Counted from the first letter of the stretch, positions 18,170 through 30,922 are shown. The stretch is 64,000 nucleotides of DNA from Streptomyces barringtoniae (GCF_020819595.1 NZ_JAJHNP010000006.1:248001-312000); one strand, 5' to 3'. Translations and numbers: made by a program. The notes: generated by a model not told the origin, from the sequence alone.

Positions 18170-19141
18170 GTGACGACCGACGCTTCCGCCCCGGCGGCCC
18201 GCCGACCCGGTGAGCAGGCGCTCACCGCCCTCGGCCTGGGCGCGCCCGCCCTCGACCCCGCCGACGCCTCCGCGCACAGCTTCCCGGGCGGCGGCCGCTG
18301 GCGCACCGAGATCCCCTCGTGCGAGGGTCCGGAAGCGCTGGCGGTCGTCCTGAAGGAGGCCTCGCGCCTGGATGTGCCGATCCACCGGATCAGCCAGGGC
18401 AGCGGCGTGTGGATGCTCACCGACGCCGAGATCACCGAGATGGTCGAGGCCACCGCCGCACGCGACATCGAACTCTGCCTGTTCACCGGCCCGCGCGGCA
18501 CCTGGGACATCGGCGGCTCGGTGCGCTCCGACTCGCGGGGGGCCGGACTGCGCGCACGGGGCCACGACGCGGTCGCCGGGTGCGTCGAGGACGCCGTACG
18601 GGCGACGGAGTTGGGCGTGAAGTGTCTGCTGGTCGCCGACGAGGGCGTGCTGTGGACCCTGCACCGCGCCCGCGAGGCGGGGATCATCCCGGCCGGCACG
18701 ACGCTGAAGGTCTCGGCGCTCATCGGCCCCGTCAACCCGGCCTCGTACGCCGTCTTCGAGCGGCTCGGCGCCGACTCCCTCAACGTGCCCAGCGACCTGA
18801 CGCTGGATCACCTCACCGAGATCCGCCGGGTGTCCGCGGCCCCGATGGACATGTACATCGAGGCCCCCGACGACCTCGGCGGCTATGTGCGGATGTACGA
18901 GGTCGCCGAGCTGATCCGGCGCGGCGCCCCGCTGTATCTGAAGTTCGGCCTGTCCAAGGCACCCGGCATCTATCCGTGGGGCACCCACCTCAGGGACGTG
19001 ACCCTGGACACCGCCCGGGAGCGGGTGCGGCGCGGCCGACTCGCCCTGGACCTGCTCGCCCGGCACGGCGCGGACGGCGACATGGCGCCGCTCGGCTCCC
19101 GGCTGCCCGGAACGCTCAACCGCTTCCCCATCACCGTGTGA
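18170..19141 (+). CDS. Conserved TIM-barrel-like protein of the sugar operon (U32-peptidase-like annotation)
   Basis: The product, 323 residues, is not an enzyme I can name. Its pattern of alternating beta and alpha segments ([43 protein letters not shown]) suggests a TIM barrel; similar proteins are sometimes labelled peptidase family U32. It has no signal peptide. The GTG at 18170 follows GAAGGACAG, and an earlier ATG at 18156 is out of frame. It is the first gene of a four-gene run ending with the permease and shares the putative IclR-type operator. A sugar-processing enzyme such as an epimerase or aldolase is as likely as a peptidase. Confidence 0.75.
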   Translation: MTTDASAPAARRPGEQALTALGLGAPALDPADASAHSFPGGGRWRTEIPSCEGPEALAVVLKEASRLDVPIHRISQGSGVWMLTDAEITEMVEATAARDIELCLFTGPRGTWDIGGSVRSDSRGAGLRARGHDAVAGCVEDAVRATELGVKCLLVADEGVLWTLHRAREAGIIPAGTTLKVSALIGPVNPASYAVFERLGADSLNVPSDLTLDHLTEIRRVSAAPMDMYIEAPDDLGGYVRMYEVAELIRRGAPLYLKFGLSKAPGIYPWGTHLRDVTLDTARERVRRGRLALDLLARHGADGDMAPLGSRLPGTLNRFPITV

Positions 19142-19185
19142 CCCCTCAACGACGAGACGACCGAGAAGACCAAGGACGGATCACC

Positions 19186-20295
19186 ATGCGCAACCGCAGA
19201 GCCGCACTCGCCGCGATATCCGGAGCAGCCTCGCTCGCCCTCACCCTGACCGCCTGCGGACAGAGCAGTTCGGGCGGCAGCAAGGAGAAGACCGGTGACG
19301 TCAAGGGCGCCACCATCGGCATCGCGATGCCGACGAAATCCTCCGAGCGGTGGATCAACGACGGCAACGACATGGTCAAGAACCTCAAGGCCAAGGGATA
19401 CAAGACCAAGCTGGTCTACGGCGAGGACGACCCGAGCACCCAGGTCTCGCAGATCGAGAACATGATCACGCAGGGCGTCAAGGGCCTGATCATCGCGGCC
19501 ATCGACAACAAGTCCCTGAACAACGTGCTCCAGGAGGCCGCCCAGGCCAACATCCCGGTCATCGCCTACGACCGGCTCATCCTCGGCACCAAGAACGTCG
19601 ACTACTACGCCTCGTTCGACAACGAGAAGGTCGGCACCCTCCAGGGCACCTACATCGTGCACAAGCTCGGCCTGGACAGCGGCAAGAAGGGCCCGTTCAA
19701 CATCGAGCTGTTCGCCGGGTCCAACGACGACAACAACACCCAGTACTTCTTCGACGGCGCGATGAAGGTGCTCCAGCCCTACATCGACAAGAAGGAGCTG
19801 GTGGTCAAGTCCGGGCAGACCAAGCTCAACCAGGTCACCACCCTGCGCTGGGACGGCACCACCGCGCAGAAGCGCATGGAGGACATCCTCACCTCCTCCT
19901 ACAAGAGCGGCAAGGTCGACGCGGTGCTCTCGCCCTACGACGGCATCTCCATCGGCATCATCTCCGCGCTGAAGTCGGACGGCTACGGCTCGGGCAGCAA
20001 CCCGCTGCCCGTCATCACCGGGCAGGACGCCGAGCTGGCCTCGGTGAAGTCGATCATCGCGGGCCAGCAGTCCCAGACCGTCTTCAAGGACAGCCGCAAG
20101 GAGACCGCGGTCGCGGTGACCATGGTCGACGACGTCCTGCACGGCAAGAAGCCGCAGGTCAACGACACCAAGACCTACACCAACGGCGCCAAGGTCGTCC
20201 CCTCCTACCTGCTGCAGCCGGTGAGCGTGGACAAGACCAACTACGAGGACGTCCTGGTCAAGGGCGGCTACTACACCGAGTCCCAGCTCAAGTAA
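19186..20295 (+). CDS. chvE: Sugar ABC transporter substrate-binding lipoprotein (ChvE/XylF type)
   Basis: This 369-residue protein binds a monosaccharide outside the membrane and delivers it to the permease. It has a lipoprotein leader ending in LTLTACGQS (lipobox LTAC) and then a periplasmic-binding-protein-1 fold of the ribose/xylose type ([48 protein letters not shown]). The ATG at 19186 has AAGGACGG upstream. ChvE homologues take galactose, arabinose, glucose or xylose. The neighbouring GH35, GH51 and mutarotase genes favour galactose or arabinose, by inference. Confidence 0.9.
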   Translation: MRNRRAALAAISGAASLALTLTACGQSSSGGSKEKTGDVKGATIGIAMPTKSSERWINDGNDMVKNLKAKGYKTKLVYGEDDPSTQVSQIENMITQGVKGLIIAAIDNKSLNNVLQEAAQANIPVIAYDRLILGTKNVDYYASFDNEKVGTLQGTYIVHKLGLDSGKKGPFNIELFAGSNDDNNTQYFFDGAMKVLQPYIDKKELVVKSGQTKLNQVTTLRWDGTTAQKRMEDILTSSYKSGKVDAVLSPYDGISIGIISALKSDGYGSGSNPLPVITGQDAELASVKSIIAGQQSQTVFKDSRKETAVAVTMVDDVLHGKKPQVNDTKTYTNGAKVVPSYLLQPVSVDKTNYEDVLVKGGYYTESQLK

Positions 20296-20338
20296 GTCCG
20301 CCCACCTGCCCGACCCACACTGATTGGAAGGCACGACC

Positions 20339-21885
<1,547 letters not shown>

Positions 21886-21889
<4 letters not shown>

Positions 21890-23130
21890 GCACGGACGTC
21901 ACCGACAAGACGCCGGCGGCCGCACCGCCGGGCAAGGGCGGACCGGCCGCCGGCGAGGGCCTGCTGCGGCTGGTGCTCGGCGGCCTGCGACGCAACATGC
22001 GCCAGTACGGCATGCTGATCGCGCTCGGTCTGATCGTCGTCCTCTTCCAGTTCTGGACCGGCGGCGACCTGCTGCTGCCGCGCAACGTCTCCAACCTGGT
22101 GCTGCAGAACAGCTACATCCTGATCCTCGCGATCGGCATGATGCTGGTGATCATCGCCGGGCACATCGACCTGTCGGTCGGCTCGATCACGGCGTTCGTG
22201 GGCGCCTTCGCGGCCGTGCTCACGGTGCAGCACCATGTGGCGTGGCCCGTCGCCCTGGTGCTGTGCCTGCTGGTGGGTGCGGTGGCGGGCTCCGTACAGG
22301 GCTTCCTGATCGCGTATTTCGGCATACCGTCGTTCATCGTCACCCTCGCCGGGATGCTGCTCTTCCGCGGACTGACGGAGATCCTGCTCAAGGGCCAGAC
22401 CCTCGGCCCGTTCCCGAACGGCCTGCAGAAGATCGGCAACGGCTTCCTGCCCGAGGTCGGCCCGAACACCAATTACCACAACCTCACCCTGCTCCTCGGC
22501 ATCGTCCTGATCGCCGCAGTGGTCTGGCAGGAGGTGCGCGACCGGCGCCGCCAGCAGGAGTTCTCCCTCGACGTGGTGCCCTTCAAGCTGTTCCTGCTCA
22601 AGCTCGTGGCGCTGGTCGCCGCGGTCCTCGCCCTCACCATGCTGCTCGCCAGCTACGACGGCGCGCCGATCATCCTGATCATCCTCGGCGTCCTGGTGGG
22701 CGGCTACGGCTACGTCATGCGCAACTCGGTCTTCGGCCGGCACATCTACGCCATCGGCGGCAACCTGCCGGCGGCCAAGCTGTCCGGTGTGAAGGACAAA
22801 CGCATCACCTTCCAGGTGTTCCTGAACATGGGCGTGCTCGCGGCCCTGGCGGGTCTGGTGGTCGCCGCCCGTCTGAACGCGGCCTCGCCGAAGGCGGGCG
22901 ACGGCTTCGAACTGGAGGCCATCGCCTCCTCGTTCATCGGCGGCGCCTCCATGAGCGGCGGTGTCGGCACCGTGCTCGGCGCCATCATCGGCGGTCTCGT
23001 CCTCGGCGTGCTGAACAACGGCATGAACCTCCTCAGCGTCGGCACCGACTGGCAGCAGGTCATCAAGGGCCTGGCCCTGTTGGCGGCGGTCGGCTTCGAC
23101 GTGTGGAACAAGCGCAAGTCCGGTTCGTGA
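21886..23130 (+). CDS. Sugar ABC transporter permease (GguB/XylH type)
   Basis: This 414-residue membrane subunit forms the channel of the monosaccharide importer. It has about ten hydrophobic segments and typical family blocks: [16 protein letters not shown] in the first half and the coupling region [18 protein letters not shown] in the second. The start overlaps the ATPase stop by 4 bases. A hairpin terminator at 23139-23164 follows at once, so the transcript that begins at 18170 probably ends here. Confidence 0.93.
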
Positions 23131-23138
23131 GTCAGACC

Positions 23139-23164
23139 GGGCCCCGCCGCTCGTGACGGGGCCC
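23139..23164. terminator. Terminator after the sugar transporter operon
   Basis: GGGCCCCG and CGGGGCCC form a perfect 8-bp stem with a 10-base loop, followed by CTCTTTT. Confidence 0.88.
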
Positions 23165-23184
23165 CTCTTTTACGGGAGCCGCAC

Positions 23185-24372
23185 ATGGAACTGAACAGAC
23201 GCACGGTCATCGCGGGAGCCGCTGCGGCGGGCCTCGCCGCCACCACCCTCGGCTCGACAGCGACATCAGCCGCTGCCGCGACGGGCACCCAGGCCGCGAA
23301 CGGTTCGTCGGGAGGCGGTAAGCCGGTGAAGGAACTGTTCGGCACGCTCGCCGACGGCACCAAGGTCTACCGCTGGTCGCTGGAGAACGGCGGCACCCGC
23401 CTGAAGGTCCTGAACTACGGGGGCATCGTCCAGACCCTGGAGGTCCCCGACCGCCGCGGCCACCACGCCAACGTCGTCGCGGGCTTCGACGACATAGCCG
23501 ACTACGTGGCCAAGAGCCCGTACTTCGGCGCCCTGATCGGGCGGTACGGCAACCGCATCGGCAAGGGCCGGTTCACGCTCGACGGCAAGAGCTACCAGCT
23601 CTCCGTCAACGACGGCGTGAACAGCCTGCACGGCGGCAAGCAGGGCTTCGACAAGCACGTGTGGGACGTCGAGCCGTTCGCCGACGGCTCCGAGGTCGGC
23701 CTGCACCTGCACTACACCAGCGTCGACGGCGAGATGGGCTACCCGGGCACGCTCAAGGCGAAGGTGACCTACACCCTCACCCGGCACGGTGAGTGGCGCA
23801 TCGACTACGAGGCCACCACGGACAAGGCGACCATCGTCAACCTCACCAGCCACGTCTACTGGAACCTGGCCGGCGAGGGCAGCGGCACCATCGAGGACCA
23901 CGAGCTCCGGATCGCCGCCTCCCGCTACACCCCCACCGACTCGGGCCTGATCCCGACCGGCGAGCTGGCGAAGGTCGCGGGCACCCCGTTCGACTTCCGC
24001 CACGCCAAGCCGATCGGCCGGGACATCCGCGCCGGTCACGTCCAGCAGGTGCAGGCCAAGGGCTACGACCACAACTGGGTCCTCGACAAGGGCATCACGC
24101 AGCGCCCGGAACACGTGGTGACCCTGCGCGACCCGCGCTCCGGCCGCACCCTGAAGATCGCCACCGACCAGCCCGGCCTGCAGTTCTACTCCGGCAACTT
24201 CCTCGACGGCACGCTCACCGGCACCGGCGGTCACACCTACCGTCAGGGCGACGCCCTGTGCCTGGAGACCCAGCACTTCCCGGACTCGCCGAACCACGCG
24301 AACTTCCCGTCGACCGTGCTGCGGCCCGGGCAGACCTACCGGACGACGACGATCCACACGTTCGAGGCGTGA
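23185..24372 (+). CDS. Tat-exported aldose 1-epimerase
   Basis: This is a secreted mutarotase of 395 residues. Residues 1 to about 32 form a twin-arginine leader (LNRRTVIAGAAAAGLAATTL). The catalytic domain has YFGALIGRYGNRIG, the His region SHVYWNL (His in place of the more usual NHSYFNL context) and the catalytic Glu region ETQHFPDSPN. GGGAG lies before the ATG. It follows the sugar importer after a terminator and probably speeds anomer exchange outside the cell for uptake. It resembles the cytoplasmic mutarotase at 4330-5301 closely, so the pair may be old paralogues. Confidence 0.92.
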   Translation: MELNRRTVIAGAAAAGLAATTLGSTATSAAAATGTQAANGSSGGGKPVKELFGTLADGTKVYRWSLENGGTRLKVLNYGGIVQTLEVPDRRGHHANVVAGFDDIADYVAKSPYFGALIGRYGNRIGKGRFTLDGKSYQLSVNDGVNSLHGGKQGFDKHVWDVEPFADGSEVGLHLHYTSVDGEMGYPGTLKAKVTYTLTRHGEWRIDYEATTDKATIVNLTSHVYWNLAGEGSGTIEDHELRIAASRYTPTDSGLIPTGELAKVAGTPFDFRHAKPIGRDIRAGHVQQVQAKGYDHNWVLDKGITQRPEHVVTLRDPRSGRTLKIATDQPGLQFYSGNFLDGTLTGTGGHTYRQGDALCLETQHFPDSPNHANFPSTVLRPGQTYRTTTIHTFEA

Positions 24373-24426
24373 ACCGGCTCACACGGCAGGTGAGTTGAAC
24401 GCCACTGCCGTCACCTCCGTACCGAT

Positions 24427-24458
24427 GGGTGGCCCGTGCTCCCCCGCACGGGCCACCC
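24427..24458. promoter_or_regulatory. 13-bp perfect hairpin just upstream of the aminotransferase RBS
   Basis: GGGTGGCCCGTGC at 24427-24439 pairs perfectly with 24446-24458 across a 6-base loop. It ends 5 bases before the GGAGGT of the next gene and has no T-run. It may terminate the mutarotase transcript or act as an mRNA leader structure. Confidence 0.6.
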
Positions 24459-24473
24459 GAAACGGAGGTCCCT

Positions 24474-26240
<1,767 letters not shown>

Positions 26241-26294
26241 CCGGTCGGAGCCGCCGTCGTCGCCGCCGGCTCCCCGCCGCCTGGTCGGCATGCG

Positions 26295-27641
26295 TCACGT
26301 ATTCCGGGAAGTGAGCGTCAGGACCTTCAGGGCCACCGAGGGATGGAACAGCTGGGCCGGTGAGGCCATCATGTTCACCACTCGCACGAACCTGGTCCAC
26401 ACAGCCGCGTCCTGTACCGCCACGTGGAAGAGACGCATGTTGTACCAGTGGGCGAGGCGCGCGCCGAGGGACTGGCCGTCCGGGGTCCACATCAGGTCGG
26501 AGTTGGTGGACACCGTCCACGGAAGCAGCAGCAGACGGCCCACCTTCCTCTGGAATCCGCGGGCGAGACCGTCCAGCCGCCCGGTCGTGCCGCATCGCTG
26601 CAGCATGCGCTGCAGCAGCTCCGCCTCCATCGCGGCGACCGTCATGCCCTGGCCGTAGACGGGGTTGAAGACGCACACCGAGTCGCCGACGGCGAGGAGG
26701 CGGTCCGGCCAGTCGCGGACGGTGTGGAAGGGCCGCCACTGGTTGTCGACGTTGGTGTAGCGACGGGTGGGCTCCTGGTCGGTGCGCCGGGCGAGGTGTT
26801 CGGCCAGGTGCGGTGTGTTCAGGCTCTTCGCGAACGCCAGGTAGCCCTCGTCGTCGGTCGGCGGCTGGTCGTGGAACCCGAACAGCATGCACGTCCACCG
26901 GCTGCGCTCCACGGCGAGCAGGATCCCGGCCCGGCGCACCCGGGGAGCGAACAGCATCTGATAGGCGACGTAGTAGTCGGGATGGTCGGGATCGCTCTCC
27001 GCCGGCCGGTCGAAGTTCATCGACGTGTAGGTGACCTTCGCCTTCACGGTCCGCTTGGGTGGCACGCTGATCCCCAGCTCGTTCAGCCAGTCCACCAGGG
27101 AACTGGACCGTCCGGAGGCGTCGACGACCAGATCGGCGGCCAGCTGGAAGGGCTTCTCGCTCTGCGACTGGCATCTCACGCCGTTCACGCGGCCCGCGAA
27201 GTCCCGGGTCAGACCCGTGCACCTGGTGGACGGCACCAGCGTGACGTGGGGAAGTGCGAGCACCTTGCGTCGCAGGCGGCGTTCCAGCTCGTCACGGGTG
27301 AAGCTCTGGACCGGGACGCCCGTACGCTGCCGTGGCGCGCGTCCGACGGGCAGCAGGAAGTCGATGCCCTCCCCGTAGTCGAAGACCGGCGCTCCCGCTT
27401 CCCTGAGTTCCTCGCGCAGTCCCGGGAACAGCCGCTCCAGGATCTCGCCGCCCCTGGCCAGCATCGCGTGCCCCTGGTAGCCGTGCGGTGCACCCGGATG
27501 AGCGCCGGTGTCCTCGTCGACGGCGTCCCGTTCCACGAGGACGACCTCGCGGAAGAAGTCGGCCAGTACGCGTGCGGTCACGAGTCCCGCATAGCTGCCG
27601 CCGACGACAACGGCCTTGCCCCAAAGGCAATGTGCTCTCAT
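26295..27641 (-). CDS. FAD-dependent monooxygenase of the encapsulin/terpene cluster
   Basis: This 448-residue flavoprotein probably hydroxylates or epoxidises a small lipophilic substrate. The N-terminal dinucleotide motif is VVVGGSYAGLVTARVLA and the second FAD motif is LLAVGDSVCVFNPVYGQG, as in class A hydroxylases and geranylgeranyl-reductase-like enzymes. The ATG at 27641 follows GGGAGAGGAC. It lies downstream of the methyltransferase on the same strand with a 120-base gap holding two palindromes, so it may have its own promoter. Oxidation of the terpene product is the natural guess from context. It resembles the oxidoreductase at 40698-42101 in its second FAD motif. Confidence 0.85.
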   Translation of the reverse strand: MRAHCLWGKAVVVGGSYAGLVTARVLADFFREVVLVERDAVDEDTGAHPGAPHGYQGHAMLARGGEILERLFPGLREELREAGAPVFDYGEGIDFLLPVGRAPRQRTGVPVQSFTRDELERRLRRKVLALPHVTLVPSTRCTGLTRDFAGRVNGVRCQSQSEKPFQLAADLVVDASGRSSSLVDWLNELGISVPPKRTVKAKVTYTSMNFDRPAESDPDHPDYYVAYQMLFAPRVRRAGILLAVERSRWTCMLFGFHDQPPTDDEGYLAFAKSLNTPHLAEHLARRTDQEPTRRYTNVDNQWRPFHTVRDWPDRLLAVGDSVCVFNPVYGQGMTVAAMEAELLQRMLQRCGTTGRLDGLARGFQRKVGRLLLLPWTVSTNSDLMWTPDGQSLGARLAHWYNMRLFHVAVQDAAVWTRFVRVVNMMASPAQLFHPSVALKVLTLTSRNT

Positions 27642-27660
27642 GTCCTCTCCCACAGGTGTC

Positions 27661-27681
27661 GGGGTACCCCGCAAGCGCTTG
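27661..27681. promoter_or_regulatory. Two adjacent palindromes before the FAD monooxygenase gene
   Basis: GGGGTACCCC (27661-27670) and CAAGCGCTTG (27672-27681) are both perfect 10-bp palindromes, 20 bases upstream of the monooxygenase start. The second looks like a LacI-family half-site pair. They suggest separate control of this gene. Confidence 0.45.
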
Positions 27682-27761
27682 ACAGGCCCGTGATCCGGCT
27701 CCCGCGCCGGGCGTGGTGCCGCAACGCCCCGCGCGTACGACACCATGCATGTGCCCTGGTT

Positions 27762-28637
27762 TCAGATGCGGTCGGCCGCGATGAGGAGGTAGTGGAAGCT
27801 GCCCTCCTTGTAGGCGGCGAGGAACGGGTCCTCGATGCCCGTGGCGACGGAGGACTTGGCCCGCAGTTCCCAGTACGGGATCGTGTCCGGGGTCAGGTCC
27901 ACCACCTGGATCGGCACCAGGTTGCTCGCCGCGAGTGCCCTGAAGTACTCGCTGCGCGGGTGGATGTTGCAGGTGTAGTGCTCGTCGATCCTGCTGACGG
28001 CCTTGGAGCGCATGCCGGTGACGTCGTTGGAGCAGCCGGTGATGCAGACGTAGCGTCCGCCGTACTCCAGCAGGCGGGAGAACTCGGCGAAGAGTTCGAA
28101 CAGGTCGACGTACATCGTCGTCTCGTTGGTCCAGATCGCCCGGCGCGATCCGGTCTCCAGACGGGTGTCGAGCATGTTGCGGAAGTGGAAGCGGACCTTG
28201 TCCGTGACCCCGCGGTGCCGCGCCTGGTCGTTGGCGAAGGCCACCTGCTGCTCGGAGATGCTGACACCGTCGACGTGGCAGCCGAAGCGGGCGTTGGCCA
28301 TGAAGCTGGTGCCGCCCCTGCCGGAACCGGCGTCCAGGAGGTGGTCGTCGGGGTTGATGTCGCCGAGGTGGTCCAGGAGGACGTCGGCCTGCGCGGTCTC
28401 CAGGCGGTGCAGTTCCTCGATGATGCGCTGGTCGCGGTTCTCGGGCGGGCCGGCGAGGACCGAGGGGTCCCACTCGCCGAGGCCGTAGTGGTGGTGGTAG
28501 AGGCCGTCGACCTCGCCGAGCTTGATGTTGACGGGGTCCTTCTCCTTGTTCCAGTACTCCGCGACCGACTTCTGGTACTCGGTGCGCAGGACATCGCCCA
28601 TGGCGATGCTTTCCATCTGGGTGGAGATCTTGGACAT
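27762..28637 (-). CDS. Prenyl-diphosphate C-methyltransferase (GPP 2-C-methyltransferase family)
   Basis: This 291-residue SAM-dependent enzyme belongs to the family that methylates C2 of geranyl diphosphate in 2-methylisoborneol synthesis, or isopentenyl diphosphate in related members. It has the SAM motif LLDAGSGRGGTSFMA and the family blocks EVDGLYHHHYG, TNETTMYVDL and LTPDTIPYWELRA. Position 4 of the SAM motif is Ser where the S. coelicolor enzyme, as I recall it, has Cys. It lies 45 bases after the terpene cyclase gene and probably works with it. Which diphosphate it uses cannot be decided from sequence. Confidence 0.85.
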   Translation of the reverse strand: MSKISTQMESIAMGDVLRTEYQKSVAEYWNKEKDPVNIKLGEVDGLYHHHYGLGEWDPSVLAGPPENRDQRIIEELHRLETAQADVLLDHLGDINPDDHLLDAGSGRGGTSFMANARFGCHVDGVSISEQQVAFANDQARHRGVTDKVRFHFRNMLDTRLETGSRRAIWTNETTMYVDLFELFAEFSRLLEYGGRYVCITGCSNDVTGMRSKAVSRIDEHYTCNIHPRSEYFRALAASNLVPIQVVDLTPDTIPYWELRAKSSVATGIEDPFLAAYKEGSFHYLLIAADRI

Positions 28638-28682
28638 GCGGTTCCTTACTGGGAACGGGGTGGGGGTGCGGGAGGCGCCGGC

Positions 28683-30917
28683 TCAGGCGGCTTTCGCGGT
28701 CTCGTGGTAGCGGGCGCTGCCGGCGTGCCACTCGCGGCTGCCGCCGGCCCAGGCCCAGGTGCCGGCCAGGAAGCGGCGCAGTTCCGGGGAGCCGGCCCGG
28801 GCGAGCGCGGCCGCCTCGGCCTCGAAGGTGAGCATCAGTTCGTTGTGGATGTCCACGGTGCGGTCGACGGCCTCTTCCAGCGAGCAGCCGTCCTCGGCGG
28901 CGATCAGCCGGGGCAGGCTGTAGTCCGTCGGGCCCTTCTCCTTGGCCATGGAGTAGAGGTCGTTGACGATCACGGTGGCGGTGCCCGCGAGCGTGAACGC
29001 GCGCCGGACCCGGGGGTCGGAGAACTCGCCGTACGGGATCTCGTAGCCGGCGATCGCGTCGACGAGCACCATGCACGGGATGAAGCTGTTCTCGTGCCGG
29101 TGCATCAGGTACTCCCACACCGGCGGGCGGTGACCGGCGGTCTGCCAGTAGCCCTCCTGGTTGTAGGCGACGAACATGATGCCCAGCTCGTGGCGGAGCC
29201 GGCGCACCTGTGAGGTCGTCGCGTACGAGTGGAGGTTGCGCAGGCTGTCCCTGAGGGCCCGCATGACGGGGTCCGCCCGGACGGCCTCCTCCAGCTGGGG
29301 GGCGTAGGCGAGCGGGAGGTGGGCCTGGTCGATCACCGAGTGGGCGATGGCGAGCCGCCGGCCGAGCTCCTGCGGCCTTGCCTCCTCGACCTCGCCGTCC
29401 ACGTAGTGGTCGTCCACGGCCCACTCCGACAGCGCGCACTTGGCCGCCGCGAGCAGCCGCTCGGGGTCGTCGGACTCGGGATGGGCGAGCATGATCAGCC
29501 GACCGAAGTCGGCCTCGCGGATCCTGTCCAGCCGGCCCGGGTAGATCCCGACCTCCTCGGCCCACTCCACCAGACGCTCGGTGACGATCTCACCCAGGGC
29601 GGGATCGTCGCGCACGGCGGGCGGACAGTGCAGCCGGAGCCCGATATCGGATACCGGCGCCTCGCGTGCCTCCCGGTGGGGCTCGAGGACTGCGGCCCGG
29701 CGGTCCACCGCCGAGGCGCCGGAACCGTCGGGCGCGACGACTGCCGCCGAGGCGCCGGGACCGGTACGGCCGAGAGCCGCCGCCGATGTACCGAGCCCAG
29801 TGGGCCCGGCAGGCAACTGCATCGCACCCGCACCCGCACCCGCCTGCGAAACCGCCGCCTGCCCGACCGCCGCAGGCCGCCCGGCCGCCACCAACTGCCC
29901 GGCCACAACAGGCCGCCCGGCTCCCACCGACTGCCCGGCCGCCGAGGGATACCCGGCCACCGTGGGCTGCCCGGCCACCGCCGACTGCGCGGCTCCCACC
30001 GACTGCCCGGTCGCCGATGGATGCCCGGCCGCTGAGCCCCCGACCCCTGGCTGATGCTCCGTCACCGCATTCCCGCCCGTCGGCGGACGCTCCGCCGCGG
30101 GCTGATACCCACTCGCCGGTGACGGCCCGGCCTCCGGCGAAGACACCGCCGCGGGCCGGCCGGCCGTCGGCTCGGGTGCGGTTCCTGCCGGATTCCCGGC
30201 CGCGGACGGACGCACCACCCCGGGCCGATGCCCGACCGCCGTCGGCTGCCTCGCCGCCACCAACTGCCCGGCCACAACAGGCCGCCCGGCTCCCACCGAC
30301 TGCCCGGCCGCCGAGGGATACCCGGCCACCGTGGGCTGCCCGGCCACCGCCGACTGCGCGGCTCCCACCGACCGCCCGGTCGCCGATGGATGCCCGGCCG
30401 CTGAGCCCCCGGCCTCTGGCTGATGCTCCGTCACCGCGTTCCCGCCCGTCGGCGGACGCTCCGCCGCGGGCTGATATCCACTCGCCGGTGACGGCCCGGA
30501 CTCCGGCGAAGACACCGCCGCGGGCCGGCCGGCCGTCGGCTCGGGTGCGGTTCCTGCCGGATTCCCGGCCGCGGACGGACGCACCACCCCGGGCCGATGC
30601 CCGACCGGCGCGGACTGCCCGGCCTCCGGCCGGTTCCCGCGTGTCCCCGGGCCGGCGCTCGTCGGGGGATCCACCGCGCCCGGCCGAAGTGTCGTCGTCG
30701 GCGTCGGCAGGGGCAGCGGGAGGGCGTTCGTGCGGGAGCGGTGCGGGATGGCCGTTGGTGCGAAGGGAATGTGGGTTGCCGACGTACCCAGGCCCGTGGG
30801 GCCGGTGGGGAGTCCCGCGCCGGGCGGTGGCGGGGAGCCCTGCGACAGCAGAGCCCGGACCAGGCCCGCCACGTCGTGGGCCGCGGTCGGTGCCGTGACC
30901 CGGGAGATCAACGACAC
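28683..30917 (-). CDS. Encapsulin-cargo terpene cyclase (2-methylisoborneol-synthase-like) with long disordered leader
   Basis: This protein is predicted at 744 residues. About the last 340 form a class I terpene cyclase with the aspartate-rich AVDDHYVDGE, the NSE triad IVNDLYSMAKE, HNELMLTFEAEAA and a C-terminal RY pair, most like 2-methylisoborneol synthases. The first 400 are Pro/Ala/Gly-rich and disordered, contain a 123-residue tandem duplication, and carry GPTGLGTSA near both ends of the leader. A GTG at 30917, 5 bases after the shell-gene stop and preceded by GGGAG, is the likely start. The frame stays open further upstream but there overlaps the shell gene. Such leaders direct family 2 cargo into the shell. 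Confidence 0.85.
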   Translation of the reverse strand: MSLISRVTAPTAAHDVAGLVRALLSQGSPPPPGAGLPTGPTGLGTSATHIPFAPTAIPHRSRTNALPLPLPTPTTTLRPGAVDPPTSAGPGTRGNRPEAGQSAPVGHRPGVVRPSAAGNPAGTAPEPTAGRPAAVSSPESGPSPASGYQPAAERPPTGGNAVTEHQPEAGGSAAGHPSATGRSVGAAQSAVAGQPTVAGYPSAAGQSVGAGRPVVAGQLVAARQPTAVGHRPGVVRPSAAGNPAGTAPEPTAGRPAAVSSPEAGPSPASGYQPAAERPPTGGNAVTEHQPGVGGSAAGHPSATGQSVGAAQSAVAGQPTVAGYPSAAGQSVGAGRPVVAGQLVAAGRPAAVGQAAVSQAGAGAGAMQLPAGPTGLGTSAAALGRTGPGASAAVVAPDGSGASAVDRRAAVLEPHREAREAPVSDIGLRLHCPPAVRDDPALGEIVTERLVEWAEEVGIYPGRLDRIREADFGRLIMLAHPESDDPERLLAAAKCALSEWAVDDHYVDGEVEEARPQELGRRLAIAHSVIDQAHLPLAYAPQLEEAVRADPVMRALRDSLRNLHSYATTSQVRRLRHELGIMFVAYNQEGYWQTAGHRPPVWEYLMHRHENSFIPCMVLVDAIAGYEIPYGEFSDPRVRRAFTLAGTATVIVNDLYSMAKEKGPTDYSLPRLIAAEDGCSLEEAVDRTVDIHNELMLTFEAEAAALARAGSPELRRFLAGTWAWAGGSREWHAGSARYHETAKAA
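29884..30604 (-). repeat. Tandem near-identical duplication of about 352 bases, period 369
   Basis: The block at about 29884-30235 recurs at about 30253-30604, with only about six base differences that I could find by eye. The period of 369 bases is 123 codons, so the cyclase frame is kept. Units carry RPGVVRPSAAGNPAG, SGYQPAAERPPTGGNAV and VAGQPTVAGYPSAAGQSVGA. Confidence 0.92.
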
Positions 30918-30922
30918 CGCCG

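Noticed and set aside
18156..18170. ATG at 18156 as start of the TIM-barrel-like gene
   Set aside because: It is out of frame with the protein; the GTG at 18170 has the ribosome site and the correct frame.
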